64,000 bases of DNA, taken from assembly GCF_024679095.1 (NCBI RefSeq), contig NC_066549.1:6916920-6980919 (forward strand). The letters are read 5' to 3'. Source of the DNA: Eriocheir sinensis (taxonomy: Eukaryota > Arthropoda > Malacostraca > Decapoda > Varunidae). Position numbers and translations under genes: made by a program. The notes beneath the pieces were generated by a model. The model searched no databases. It was given only the letters and a program-made list of their open reading frames with translations, and was not told where the DNA came from. Positions 18,151 to 38,606 of this stretch are shown here, in pieces; the stretch's first letter is position 1, and every line of letters starts with the position of its first letter.

Positions 18151-18539
18151 GTCATGCACATACGACACTTAAATGGCCTGAGTAGAGGCGCCGCGCGGCC
18201 TGCAGGAGGGTAATAGACATCAACCCCTCGGAAACTTACGTATAGCCAGATAGAGACCGTGACAGATAGATAAAGTAGGTAGTTAAATAGATTAGTAAAA
18301 CACTGACACCAAATTACAATAATTCCCTCATCAGCATCACACGCACCCCGTTAGTGTTCAAGGCACGTAAGAAACATGCACCTCGGAGGAATAGCACGGC
18401 CCTCCGCCCTGAGCCGCGGGAGATAGCGGGCGGAGCGGCAGAGGGAGGGTGGCCGAGGGTTGCGCTTAATGGGATTCGTCTCGCTGCCAATTATTACGCA
18501 GTTCAGTCCCCGCCAAGCCGTTGTGTGGTGGTGCTCGTC

Positions 18540-26905
<8,366 letters not shown>

Positions 26906-27057
26906 CAGGCCCGCCGCCCAGGACCAGAGACTCCCCGAGCGACAGCCATACGCCGTTATGTTAGGACTTGTTCACTGTTTAAACACTTCTCTAGAGATGT
27001 CTGACCCTTTATTCTGAAGCCATCCTATGTCTTAGTTTAACTTATTTTCTTCCAGGT

Positions 27058-27120
<63 letters not shown>

Positions 27121-27709
27121 CTTGTGCAGGACCAGGGCTTAGTGGGCATATTTTTTACATTTTTTTGCTCTCGAGTTGCTCCCTTGACTGCAATATACAC
27201 CGAACACCGCCACAGTAAGTAGATCCTATGTTTTAAACCATCGCGACTCCTCAACCCTTCCAAGGTATTTTGAAGCCAGCGCATACTCGTGTACTTAAGT
27301 GCAAATTTTAATCTGAAGGATTTATTTTAGTAGGTTACCGTTAATAATACTGTTGGGTGAATCGGAATCTCTGAACCAAGGAATCGAGACAGTTCATGAT
27401 TCGAACCCGCTTCACGGTGTGCGCCGCGAGACAGTGTGCCGAGGCTGCTGCTGAGGGATGCATGACGCTGCTGTGCCGCCTTCCGCTCTCCTCCGCCTCG
27501 TCCTCCCACATCCCCGACGGTGATTGTCGCAAGTACTAAAGGCTGATAGCTTTTTGATGGTGGACTGTTAACTATTATGACCTTTGCTGTTTTATACACT
27601 CCTTCTGAAGCCTCCCCCTTATCAGCTATCATATCTGCCAATAGTTATGATAACTAAATGTTGTGGAAACCAAACACCAGCTTGTGAGGGTAGAGAAAAA
27701 CATAAATTG

Positions 27710-27746
<37 letters not shown>

Positions 27747-27952
27747 GGTTGTGCAACGAACGTCTTTGGGGGGCTTGTCCATGACTCTTGAGGAAATTAA
27801 TACATTTACGACTCTGGAGGCGAAGCGTCCATTTAAAAAATTTAGACGGACATCATATTTATTACCCAGCAAGAAATTATTAGTAGCTTTTCTTCAAACT
27901 CGTATGTCGACCGTTGGCCCGGTGTTCTCGAGAAGTTAACTGCCAGTTTCCT
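26906..27952. other. Space between lipase 3 and the lectin gene
   Basis: No gene is seen. GA microsatellites lie at 27060-27118 and 27714-27741, and a weak SINE-like tail at 27140-27190. The open frames around 27327-27641 have no recognisable domain. Confidence 0.5.
27858..27863 (-). terminator. Poly(A) signal of the lectin-like gene
   Basis: AATAAA on the minus strand, 90 bases after the stop at 27953. Confidence 0.5.
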
Positions 27953-28544
27953 CTACTGCAGGTCCATGCGGCACACGAATCTGAAACAGTCATCACTAAC
28001 TTCATCAACCTGCTTGTTATACCACATAACTAAGAGATGATGTTTTAGCACAGCTATGCATACCCCGTTCCCATGGCGTGTTGGTGAAAAACGCCAAACT
28101 CTCCTCATCATTTGGTTAGTGTGCAGCAATGAGTGAGACGAATGAAACTCGACAGTTTGAAACCAAGCTGAGGATTTTGTTATCACGGAACTGTCTAGCC
28201 GGTAACTGAATAAGAGGGAATGAAACTTAAGCTCTTTTGATATGCAGCACCACGCATGTTATTTTTTTTATCCTTCAGACAGTGTTGTTGTTGTTCTTGG
28301 GGATAAAATGATAGGTCGACACTTACGCCCGGTGGTCGAAGCAGTACTCGGAGCTCCACTGGTAGTTCATGGCGCTAGTCATTGCCACACAGTTCTCCTC
28401 GGCGTGTGCCCCGGTGACGGCCGGCTCCCCCGCGTGGAAACTGGGTTCAGACAGACAAACACTGTGTTATCCTCTCCAAAGTGACAAACTAAGTGCATGG
28501 TAAGTAGAACTGGTGTTGTATGTTGTGGTGTGACACAATGGAGT

Positions 28545-28586
<42 letters not shown>

Positions 28587-30834
28587 CTCGGCTATTTCCA
28601 AAGTTACGTAAGAACATAAGAACATAAGAACGTAAGGAGTCTGCAAGAGGCCGGTTGGCCTATACAAGGCAGCTCCTGTACACTCAACCCCACCTTACCT
28701 CACCATCCATGGCTTTATCTAACCTCTTCTTGAATGTATCTATGGTATTGGCACCCACAACATGGCTCCCAAGCCTGTTCCATTCGCCCACCACTCTATT
28801 AGTGAACCAATTCTTGCCTATGTCTTTGTTGAATCTGAATTTGTCTAACTTAAAACCATTGCCACGCGTCCTACCTGGCTCTTTCACTCTCAAAATTTTA
28901 TTGACATCCCCTTTATTAAATCCCTTCATCCATTTATAAACTTCGATCAAGTCTCCTCGCACCCTTCGCCTTTCTAGAGAGTGTAGATTTAACTGCTTTA
29001 GCCTGTCTTCATAAGGCAAGTTCCTCACTCCCTGAATCATCTTCGTCATCCTCCTCTGTACAGATTCTAACATCTTGATATCCATTCTATAATAGGGGGA
29101 CCAGAACTGAACTGCATAATCGAGATGAGGTCGAACTAGTGCTAAGTAAAGTTTGAGGATGACTTCAGCGCTCCTATTGCTCACGCTCCTTGAGATGAAA
29201 CCTAGTACTCTGTTTGCCCGATTTTTAGCCTGAATGCATTGAGCCCTAGGACGGAGGTCAGCGCTCACTAGGACTCCTAAGTCTCTCTCCCGCCCAGACC
29301 TGCTTAGAGGAGTGTCATTTAAGGAGTAATTGTGTAAGGGGTTATTCCTACCTACACTCAAAATGCTACACTTCCCGACATTGAATTCCATCTGCCACTT
29401 CCTCGCCCAATCATATAGTCTGTCAAGCTCATCCTGGAGAACGGTAGCGTCGCTGTCTGATTGGATTACTCTACCGATCTTGGTATCATCTGCGAACTTA
29501 CTGACATCGCTACTGATTCCTGTGTCCAAGTCATTGATGTAAATAATTAAAAGCAGAGGACCCAGCACCGACCCCTGTGGGACTCCACTCGTAACACTGC
29601 CCCATTCAGATTTCCTACCATTGATTTGCACTCTCTGCTTCCTACCACTAAGCCACGCCCTGATCCAGCTCAAAACTTTCCCATCTACGCCGTGAGCCTG
29701 TAATTTTAGTAATAGCCGGTGATGAGGGACTTTGTCGAACGCTTTACTGAAATCTAGATATAATATGTCATAGTTTTCATCTCTGTCAACCGCCTCGATT
29801 ACTTTAGTGTAGAAGGACAACAGGTTAGTAAGGCAAGACCTACCCTTTGTGAACCCATGTTGTGAGTCATGAATTAAATTATGCTTTTCTAGATGGTCCC
29901 GAATGCTCCTGGCTATAATCGACTCTAACATCTTTCCCACAACTGATGTTAAGCTAATTGGGCGATAGTTTGAGGTGGCTGACTTGTCTCCCTTTTTGAA
30001 AATCGGCGTCACATTAGCTACTTTCCATTGATTGGGCACATACCCAGAATTTACCGACATTTTAAAGATATCGGCAAGAGGGCCACTAAGGACTTCCTTG
30101 CACTCTTTCAGAACCCTTGGGAATACTTCGTCTGGGCCCGGCGATTTGTTTTTCTTCAACCTACCAATCTCATCCTGGACTACTTGCCTAGTGATGATCA
30201 CATCCCTCAACTTGTCGTTCTCGTCACCCTCATATATCTGAACTCTCTCCGGAATGGTTGTTAGATTTTCCTGCGTATATTGTCATGAGACTACGGTGGC
30301 CTAGAGATGCCCGAGATATGAAAAGAATATGAAAACAAAAATATTGTCCACTATAACTTGTCAGAAGCGTACGTGTAAGCCTTGTGGAGTATAAGCGAGC
30401 CTTACTTGGAGTACGTGAATGGCTTGTTGTCGACCCACACGAAAAACTTAGCAATATCCAGGTCGTTGAGGCCTATCCACACCGACTTCTTCCGCTTCAC
30501 AGACAGAGCACCTGCCAATCATGGAGCCCTTTGTCTTAAAATATCGGTCACGTAAGTGTGGCATTTTGTCCTATTAAGTTCAAGCTTCATTTCGACTCTT
30601 AACTGCACCTGCCAGCAGGCAGTCTTCTTGGGCACTTTCTATGTAGGCGAGATGACTTCCTTTGTCCCTGCATTCTATATAGGCTTCCCGGTATGGTAAT
30701 TCCTCGTCGCTGATCCACACACACACGTCACGGAGGAGTGTCCAGTCGGATGGGCAATTTGCGTTCTCACCGCTGACGAAAACCTGCAACAAGATTGCAA
30801 TTCCTGTGCAGATGATGGATAACATTATTTTCAT
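27953..30834 (-). CDS. Secreted single-domain C-type lectin-like protein
   Basis: Four exons join in phase into 157 residues: 30834-30609, 30511-30406, 28440-28327 and 27980-27953. The start at 30834 gives a signal peptide (MKIMLSIICTGIAILLQVF). The CTLD then shows NCPSDWTLL (first Cys), ECRDKGSHLAYIES, SVWIGLND (the WIGL core), FFVWVDNKPFTYSN, GEPAVTG, EENCVAM, EYCFDHRAFVCRM and the stop. The fold-forming cysteines are present. The sugar-binding tripeptide is EPA rather than EPN or QPD, and the usual WND is WSS, so classic calcium-dependent sugar binding is doubtful. Arthropod relatives act in haemolymph recognition and clotting; that role is only inferred here. The last coding exon holds eight codons plus the stop. 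A CR1-type LINE fills most of intron 2 in the same orientation. Confidence 0.9.
28550..28582 (+). repeat. (CA)n microsatellite
   Basis: About 16 CA units in intron 2 of the lectin gene, close to the LINE 3' end. Confidence 0.95.
28605..30290 (-). mobile_element. 5'-truncated CR1-type non-LTR retrotransposon
   Basis: A reverse transcriptase frame from about 30270 to 28684 (over 500 codons) is intact. It shows KNKSPGPDE, NYRPISLTSVVGKMLE, HGFTKGRSC, LYLDFSKAFDKVPH (motif A), SGVPQGSVLGPLL (motif B), FADDTKI (catalytic FADD) and the C-terminal region ending ANTIDTFKKRLDKAMDG. These are CR1/L2-like hallmarks. Coding continues upstream of the first recorded codon (QENLTTIPERVQIYEGDEND) until homology stops near 30290, so the endonuclease is lost. 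The 3' end has no poly(A) but repeats of an 8-mer (CTTATGTT) at 28605-28633, as in CR1. The intact frame suggests recent insertion. Confidence 0.9.
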
Positions 30835-30839
30835 ATCGA

Positions 30840-31938
30840 TAAGTTGATGTTTGTTAAATGGTAATGATGTAGTAAATACAGGTTCTACTGTTATTGCACT
30901 TTGTTTAGAAAGATTTTAAGCATGGTGTAAGTTTTCTATAGGCTCATAGTTATACATAATCTCCTGAATGTACAAATGGTTAGTACTCCTGCATACCACT
31001 GGCCCGCCAGCAGGGCCAGCGCGATGCTACGGTCGTCGGCATGGCTCCGATGTTCACTCGTTCAGGGGGAGGTAGGCACAACAGCTAGGGGGTGCTGCTC
31101 AGTGCTTCTCCGTCCTGCTACAGATACAGCCTTCATGAAATGTGTGTGTGTGTGTGCACCAATCCAAGAGATGGCACACGTGAAGTGTTTGCGTTGTTTG
31201 TGTACTGAACATAAGATTATCACCATAATCTGATAACGCTACGATACTGATGATTGATAGTTATTAAGATAATCACATGCACAAAATTCCGCAATTGTTG
31301 ATACGAACAAATTAATGGAGGTGGTGGTAACAAGTGCTAGACCGTTACAATAAAAAGCTGACAGTATAATATCTCGTCACTACCAATCGTATTCTTGACA
31401 TGACGGCAAGGAACAGACAGAGCAAGTCTGTTCACGCGCAGGGGAGGCGTGGCAAAGAGGTGACGTCATGCTGCCTCTGTGGGTCCGAGGCATGGAGGTA
31501 GAATTGGTGGAGTCGACACGGTCCAACCCCGATTCATTGAGGTGAAGCCGCCGAACTGTCATTTTTAGAGCCGCAAGATGAGGGATATCTGGGTGAGAGC
31601 TCACGTCCACACCTTACTTGTTAACTCCAGACCCCGTCTCATTCGTTATGATGGTGGTGTTTTTTGAGTACTGTACATTTATTGTTGCGGCAGATCTATT
31701 ACATAAATACCTGACCTGACAACACCTGGCAGCCTGGCCGAGCCCATTAAACCAAAAACCCATCAGTAAAACCAGTATTTTTTTGTGTATCTTTGTTAGT
31801 TTCATCAGGTATTAAGGTTTTAATTTTAATTGTTGTTCTGAGTCATCATAACAGCGCTCCTAACTCCGGGGAGCGCGATGCAGCGCCAGTATGCGGTGCA
31901 GGATATAGCCAGGAAAGCTACCCCACCCCACCCCACCC

Positions 31939-31988
<50 letters not shown>

Positions 31989-32430
31989 CTGTTTTTGTAG
32001 CATGCAACTGGAAAATAAGAAGAGGTCTTTCATGTTTTACTACTCTTTAACATTGCAATTAAAAATCATGTTAGAGAAGCTGCATTTTGCCTCTTTTTAC
32101 AGATTGTATGAAGATCAAATGAATATATTGCTAAATCCATCTCTAAATCTATATATAATTCCTTTTTAAACTCATGTATGTATATATGGATAGAATTACT
32201 GAATAAAAATACTGGAAAGCAAAAAAAACTGGTTTAAACCAAAAATAACATGGTTTAAACAAAAAAAATGGTTTAAAACCATTTTTTAACATTGGTTTTT
32301 GCCAACCCTGGCCTGCACCTTTCTTCTCCTCCTTCCTTTTGTTTAACATCCATACTCTCCCTTATGGGGTTGGACAGACTATGAGTCTCTCAATTCCTTG
32401 ACAGTTGTATACTCACTCATCCCTGCTATT
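30840..32430. other. Non-coding space upstream of the lectin gene
   Basis: A CT microsatellite lies at 31942-31982. At 32218-32312, inverted GGTTTAAACC motifs run up to GGTTTTTGCCAACCCTG, which read on the minus strand looks like a hAT-type end (CAGGGTTGGCAAAAACC); no opposite end was found. The minus-strand frame 31380-31610 has no known domain. Confidence 0.4.
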
Positions 32431-32438
32431 TATTCCTC

Positions 32439-32693
32439 TCATGTCCCCCTCTTCTTCAGTCTTCCAGCTGGTCTCCTCCTTTCTACCTCTACCTCTGCAA
32501 CTCTTCTTAGGACATGACCCTCCTCCTTCCTCTTGACATGCCCATACCATCTCAACCTCTGCCTCCTTAGCACACTCAACACATCCTCGACACCACACAT
32601 TCTCATCACCTCCTTGTTCAATACCCCATCTTCCCATCTCTCATGCCCCTTGTATCTCAACATTCTGCAGTCCCTACTCCTTATCATCTCCAA
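32439..32693 (-). pseudogene. LINE reverse transcriptase C-terminal fragment
   Basis: The frame carries RMLRYKGHERWEDGVLN, LRRQRLRWYGHVKRKEEGHV and RRRPAGRLKKRGT. This matches the conserved tail after the polymerase domain in RTE-like elements (RMLRWM..., LRWFGHV.R, GRPKK). Nothing upstream of the tail is preserved. Confidence 0.8.
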
Positions 32694-32699
32694 CTCTTA

Positions 32700-33660
32700 A
32701 TGTGTTGGCTGTCTCTATAGCATTACCAGTCTCGCACATGCACAGTAAATATTTACTCTGTTCCTTAAATTAATTGAATGTCATCTATTCATCCATAGCC
32801 TTTTTTCTATCATGTTCTATGTACAGGGCTGGTAGGCTCCCAAGGAAGCAGGGAAGAATTGCCTATTGCAAAAAAAACTATTTCCCTCCAGTAGAACATT
32901 CCTCTTTCTATTGGTCAATTGATATGTTAACCTCCAACATGTCACTGCTTTCCAAGGATATGACAAAAATGGAGTCTTTTGGTAATTTTGTTTACTTACA
33001 TATCAAACTAGATTTCACATAATTAATAATGATAATGATAATGACTTTGAAAATGCTTATTGTAGAAACAATTGTGTGAAACTTAAAAATATTAATTTCT
33101 TTGTTGTTTGATCAACTAAGGCTTGGACAAGGAAACAATACAGCTTTTCACATGCAGACCAAATTCCATCCAAAAAATCATACTGTGAAAAATTAGCTTT
33201 TGAACACATCATTAAAATTACATCAACTTGAATTTACAACAAACAAATGCAGGATCCATTTTATCAAATATTTCAATCAAAAACTTTGCACAATGCAATA
33301 TGTTTCATGTTTCATTCCCTGAGTGGAGAATAACTACCATACTTGTGAATCAATAACCACTGTCTAGTTTCAGATGCTTAAAAATTATTCCAAATTAATG
33401 TGCAGCACAAGGCCAATAAGGGATGATAATGTATAAGTGATGAAAGAGGTAGGGCTGTCAAATGGATTGGGAAATGTGTGTTGATTAGTCAAAATTTGTC
33501 AAATTATCATTAAATTCATTTATGTAATGGTAATGGAGACTAGGAGACTGATTAGGTCTAGTGAGATGATGAATATTACCTAGTCAGACCTCATCATAGT
33601 GAAAATTTGAGGACAAGGATGCCAGGATGAATGTGATAGTTAATGCCTTCCAGTGAAACT
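32700..33660. other. AT-rich stretch, no gene seen
   Basis: No splice-consistent coding sequence or terminal repeat was found between the LINE fragment and RPB11. Confidence 0.4.
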
Positions 33661-33672
33661 CTCCCCTGGTGC

Positions 33673-36454
33673 CTAGTCAAATCCTTCCTTCTTCTCCCGG
33701 ATGGCCTCCCTGAAGCGTTCCTCCAGCAGGGACAGCTCTGAGATAAGGTCTGTGATGGCATTCATGAAGGCATCATGAGGGGTGTAGCTTGCATCCGATG
33801 TCTGACAAAGAAAAAGTTTGCTTAGTAGAGAAGCCTTTGGATGTTTCCCATTTTTTTCCCATTTATAGTATCAATAAATTAACAGAGGTATAAATTGATT
33901 AAAACACAAAGGATTAAAGTTCCCATTTTACTTATAACCTGTTCAAGGGAGAATTGACTCCACTAGCTAATGCTGTAGTAAAATAAATAAATACTTTTTA
34001 TGACAATACAAATATTACTGCTGCCTAGCTTTAATATGAATGAACGCAAAAAAAATAATTACCATACCCACACAAATAACTTGAATAATAATCACCTCTA
34101 ACAAGATTAAAACTCAGGATGACTTGCCTGTATTCTGAGAACAACCTTGTGTTCAAGAGGATGAGGGTTTTTGTATCCAGCAAACATCACATTTGGATCC
34201 TTCAGCAGCTGCAGGCGTATCATGTTACCCAACGTGTGGTCCTCTTTGTTGATGGTATAGATGGCAGCATTGGGCACCTGAAATAATAATGCAGCAGGAT
34301 CAGTCACACACAGGGTTGGGATAAAAAAAAAAAAACTAAATAAATGTAGGTTTGCATCATATTGACACATGACATTTTACATACATGTACATTAAGATTT
34401 TAAAACCTATAATGATCTCCATAAAAAATAAATCATACACTGGTTTTCTTTTGTCTTGAGCAGATGCTCCTGATCTCGCATTGTGTTCTAGTTGCTGCTT
34501 TAATGTAAAGCACACTAAATATATTAATATGCCAATTTAAACAAAAAAATCTTGGATTTTTCAATATGTGTTCAATGTGTTTAACTTAACCCACCCTGCA
34601 AAAAAATTAGGGATGGTTCCAACCCTGGTCTAAGACAAACCAAACTGCCCCCTTCCCAAACCCATACACTTTCAAAACACGTAATATAACATGATTTTTG
34701 GTACTGTGTGGTTGTTAAGAATAGATAGACAAGAATAAATAATGAATCACAAAAGTCTGCCTCCTTGAGTAACACACACATACACATATACACACCAGGT
34801 CATATCCCACCACAACTTTGTTACGTCATTATTCACATCAAAATGGTCTGCCTTGTCACTGGGCTGCCGACCACCAGCAACAACAATGAACAGGGCAGCA
34901 CGAAGCGTATCACATACTCATCAAAAATAATTCAAAATAACCAAATCTAACCTGACCTAACAATTAAATCTAACCTAACCATATCTGGCCTGTGCTCCAT
35001 TGCCAATATACGACAAATGGAAATAAGTCTCTCAATATGTCCCCCAGACCTTATTTTGGTTTTACTCCAGCACGTCACCCGTCTCACACCAAAGAACACC
35101 TTGGTGCTATATGAAGTATTTTGTGTCCATAAAACACACTCTCGTAATGGTTTTCCATCACAAATAGAAGGGGGGTTGAGGGGGGTGAAGTCCCCCCTGT
35201 GAAGGGGTGGAGGGGAGCAAAGAGGGGGGCAAAAAAAAAACTGTAAAGTTGGGCAAAGCCCCCCCTCCCCCCCGTTCAGGGTACTGAGGGGTGCGAAGCC
35301 TCCCCATTAAGTAGGTTATGTTAAGAAAGGTTAAATTTATTCAGCAAGCAGTGTGGGGTGGCAGAAATCTGCAGCGCAGGATGGGACATGGCGGCGGCGG
35401 CCCACTACGCAGGCCAGTGTTGCGAGAAATACCTTCTCGCAAAAACAAGTCGCTCTGCTGTCCATCACGCATGTGCACTGGGGGAGAACACAGCAGGAAA
35501 ACACTAATTTACCTGGTTTTGTTCTAGTTTGTCCACTTGTGATCTTTAAGAGCAGCGAGTGAAATATAGAAACAGTAAGCACATTAAACCCCTCTCTGCC
35601 GAATGTGCATGTTATGCACCTGCACATTGCCCTGCGCATTATTTATCAAGATCTGCGAACTATTTTAGAGCTGCGGCGGCAGGTGCACAACAGGCATTGA
35701 AAAGTCAATCACTATATTAGTGATTCAATGATTTTGCAACAGAAACAGTGGTAGGTCGTAAAGTTAGGTTGGAGTAGTTCAAATATGCTCCCCGACCCTA
35801 AACCCTCTGCAAGCTATTTTGCGGCTGCGGTGGCTGCAGCGTTGCCGCAGCCGCCGCCAGCGGAGGCGACGCGCTTTCATGAACATTATCCCCTATTTTC
35901 AAGAGTAAAAAAAGTCCTTGAATTGGATTTTGAAAGCGTTTCCATGACTGTTGAAGGTTTGTAGAAAAGATATATGAAGAGATAGAGATGTTTCATAAAG
36001 AAGATAATGAGATACTGGCACGGTACTAAAACAAATCTTTACCGAAACAGCAGATTATTTCATAACACCAAAAACTACAAGAAAAAATAGTTTCGTCCAA
36101 CAGTGTCCCACGGGTAAAGTTCTGGAAATTTACTCATATTTCACGAACTCGGTATCATGAACGAGTGATTCTGCAACAGCCAAGTAATATGGAGCACGTG
36201 TCCTTGGCAGGGATGGGTGTAGTTCTGGAATTATACCGGAAGGTGCTGGTGCCAAGTGGTATTTATTTTAATATCTATAAATTCATTGATGCGTTTTTTT
36301 ATCCAAGTAACACGTTTCCAGACAGACACAGCCCTACAGCCTAAGCTTGTGGGTATTATTCTATAGCGTCACTTACCTTGGTGTCGACTTCTTTGATGAT
36401 CTTTTTCTCTCCGTCGAAGAGGAGGAATGATTCGAAGGTGGGCGGGGCGTTCAT
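33673..36454 (-). CDS. POLR2J: RNA polymerase II subunit RPB11
   Basis: Three exons give 118 residues, close to the 117 of the human protein: 36454-36377, 34277-34128 and 33801-33673. The start [18 protein letters not shown] is the family N-terminus. [20 protein letters not shown] and [19 protein letters not shown] are the RPB11/AC19-type dimerisation fold, and the C-terminal helix [18 protein letters not shown] packs against RPB3. In the nucleus it forms the RPB3-RPB11 heterodimer, the platform for assembly of polymerase II. Intron 2 uses a GC donor (ACAG|GCAAGT), and intron 1 is about 2.1 kb. A hAT-type MITE lies 156 bp upstream of the ATG. Confidence 0.97.
35155..35320 (+). repeat. G-rich interspersed element, copy 1
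   Basis: Repeated runs of five to seven G, in a block whose edge (AAATAGAAGGGGGGTTGA) recurs reversed at 41425-41525. In intron 1 of RPB11. The runs have the spacing for G-quadruplex folding. Confidence 0.55.
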
Positions 36455-36609
36455 GGCGAGGTGTGGGGGCTGTCCCTTCGCTGCTGCTTGTGGAGTGTTT
36501 CAGGGGGCTGCGGGGGCTGGTGCTGAGCCTGTGTGAGGAGCCGCGGTGGTCAAGCTTCTTCTTCTTCTTCTTCTTCGTTGTGGAGGTGTTGTTTACATCA
36601 GCTTCGGCG

Positions 36610-36812
36610 CAGCGTTGCCAAATTGTCGTACTCAAAACATAGCGAATATCAGTTCCAGGCCCCGAAACTTTCCTACCCACACAGATAACGAAATTCCAGT
36701 TAAAGTTATCGTTAAAATCATTACTCATTGGTGTCTGTTTGCGAAAGCTGTACGTCAGAAACCGGAAAATACGATATGCTGAGTGGCTGAGTACGATAAT
36801 TTGGTAACGCTG
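36610..36812. mobile_element. hAT-type MITE at the RPB11 promoter
   Basis: A 203-bp non-coding element. The left terminus is CAGCGTTGCCAAATTGTCGT; the right, reversed, is CAGCGTTACCAAATTATCGT. Both sides carry the exact 8-bp duplication CTTCGGCG (36602-36609 and 36813-36820). CAG ends and an 8-bp duplication are hAT signatures. Confidence 0.88.
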
Positions 36813-36820
36813 CTTCGGCG

Positions 36821-38565
36821 TTGCCAGATTCTCTTCTTCTTTTGACCTGTAACGCTTTGTATCGCTTCTTAGGTCCTCCTCCTCTCGTTCCTCCCTTCAT
36901 CTTATATATACCCCCTCCTTTTCAGTGTTACGTAATTTTCTAAACTGAAATAGTCACTTATCTTCACTTATTCAGACATTTGTGCCCTTTTTTTTCACAG
37001 CACTGCGCGAGGAACACTTTTGCCAACTTTACCATTCTTCTCTTTGTCGTACTCACCACATTGCAATTATATCTTTCTAACCCAAAACTACCGCAGCCAC
37101 ACAAATGACGGCCTGTAGTCAAACTTACCTGGAAGCTGTTTCTCCTCGATTTTCGGAATAATGATCGTACTTTTATAAAAAAAAAAGATGGTCTTCTGGA
37201 CAATAGACGGTCACTTTACGCATTAATACCAATAATTTCATCAATATTTTTATTCAACTTTTAAGCACACAGTACAGACATGAAATAGATTTAATTTTAG
37301 GTCCCTTTAAATTTTTGAGGAGGTAATTTTCCAGTTTTGAAAGGAGTTTGTCCACATCGTGCCATCACATCAGCAGAACCCCTTCGACACGTTACTTCGA
37401 GATGCATGCAGAAGTAAAAATCAGATGAGTTTATGAGATACCTCCAGCATCTCCGGACACTTTCTCCCGTCGCGCTCCATGAGTCGTCGCCTCGGCCCTG
37501 GCCCCTGGCCCGCCTCGGGGCAGCAGCGGTTATTGTTTGTCTCACTCAGCGGCGAGAGGAAAATTACCTTCTACCGGAAACTCAGACGGTCCTTAAACGA
37601 GTTACGAGTTTATCTTTGTCCAAACAGAAAAAAACGTACAAAATTTAATGAGATCGTAGAGATATTGATACAACCTGTAAATATAATTAATTACAAACCT
37701 TGAATTCTAAAGAATAAGTAATGGACGTGGGCAAGATTGATAACAGATAGACAAGAAAAGTAAAAACAAGTGGCATTTTAGAAATTGTGGAGGCCAGGAC
37801 AGGCAAAGCATCAGGTGGAGCCATGAAATTAGAGTAGCATTTTGAGCAGAATGGAGTACACTTTCAAATATATCATCAGAGATGGAAACATTGAGGGTGT
37901 TCTACAGTGGATAAATAGCTAGTGGTTGATTATGATGATATTCCAAAACCTGCCAGACTGTTAGCACCCCTTGCTATGGAGCAGGTCTGGCAGCTGCCAT
38001 GGTTAGTTCAATGAAGACTAAGGGAAACTGTATTCTTGGTCAGTTCCTTCATAGCTGCTAGGGGGTCCCATGATCTGCATAGAACCCCATATCTGCTTTT
38101 GAGGCTTCCTGTTTGTCACCTGAGGACACAGCAACCAATAGGATCCTGCCAGTGGGAAGATGGCCTCACACATGCCAGGAACCTTCAGCAGACCAGTATT
38201 TTAGATGTGGTCCACCTGACTTGGACCTGGGAACAACTAACATTGGTCACATTTAGGAATCTTCTGATAGCTTCCCCATCAGCCTTTGATGCTGCCCAAA
38301 GGTTTCAGCACAACCCTGGCAGGAGGTACACCTTGCCCAAAATCATACATTTACATTTGTATACAGACACATATATACACATGCAGTAGTTGCTTAATAT
38401 GATCCTACTTATTTTTATATTTTTCTCTGAAAATTTCTTAAAGAGATGGAGGTGGCAGAGGTCTCCATTTGCCCTAAAGGATAGGCAGTTCAGTTTGTGA
38501 GTCCACTGTTGGCAAAATGGAAAGTAATGAGATAAGGATACAAACGAAAAAATCTTATCAAATAG
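36821..38565. other. Intergenic, no gene recognised
   Basis: Open frames on both strands at 37290-37700 and 38036-38389 show no domain. No inverted termini or microsatellites stand out. Confidence 0.4.
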
Positions 38566-38569
38566 TTCG

Positions 38570-38575
38570 TTTATT
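38570..38575 (-). terminator. Poly(A) signal of eIF3K
   Basis: AATAAA on the minus strand, 32 bases beyond the stop codon at 38607. Confidence 0.6.
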
Positions 38576-38606
38576 TTTTTCCGAAGTAGTGTTGGGTTCA
38601 CATGAA

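Noticed and set aside
28684..28939. Plus-strand frames opposite the CR1 LINE
   Set aside because: Antisense shadows of the reverse transcriptase frame.
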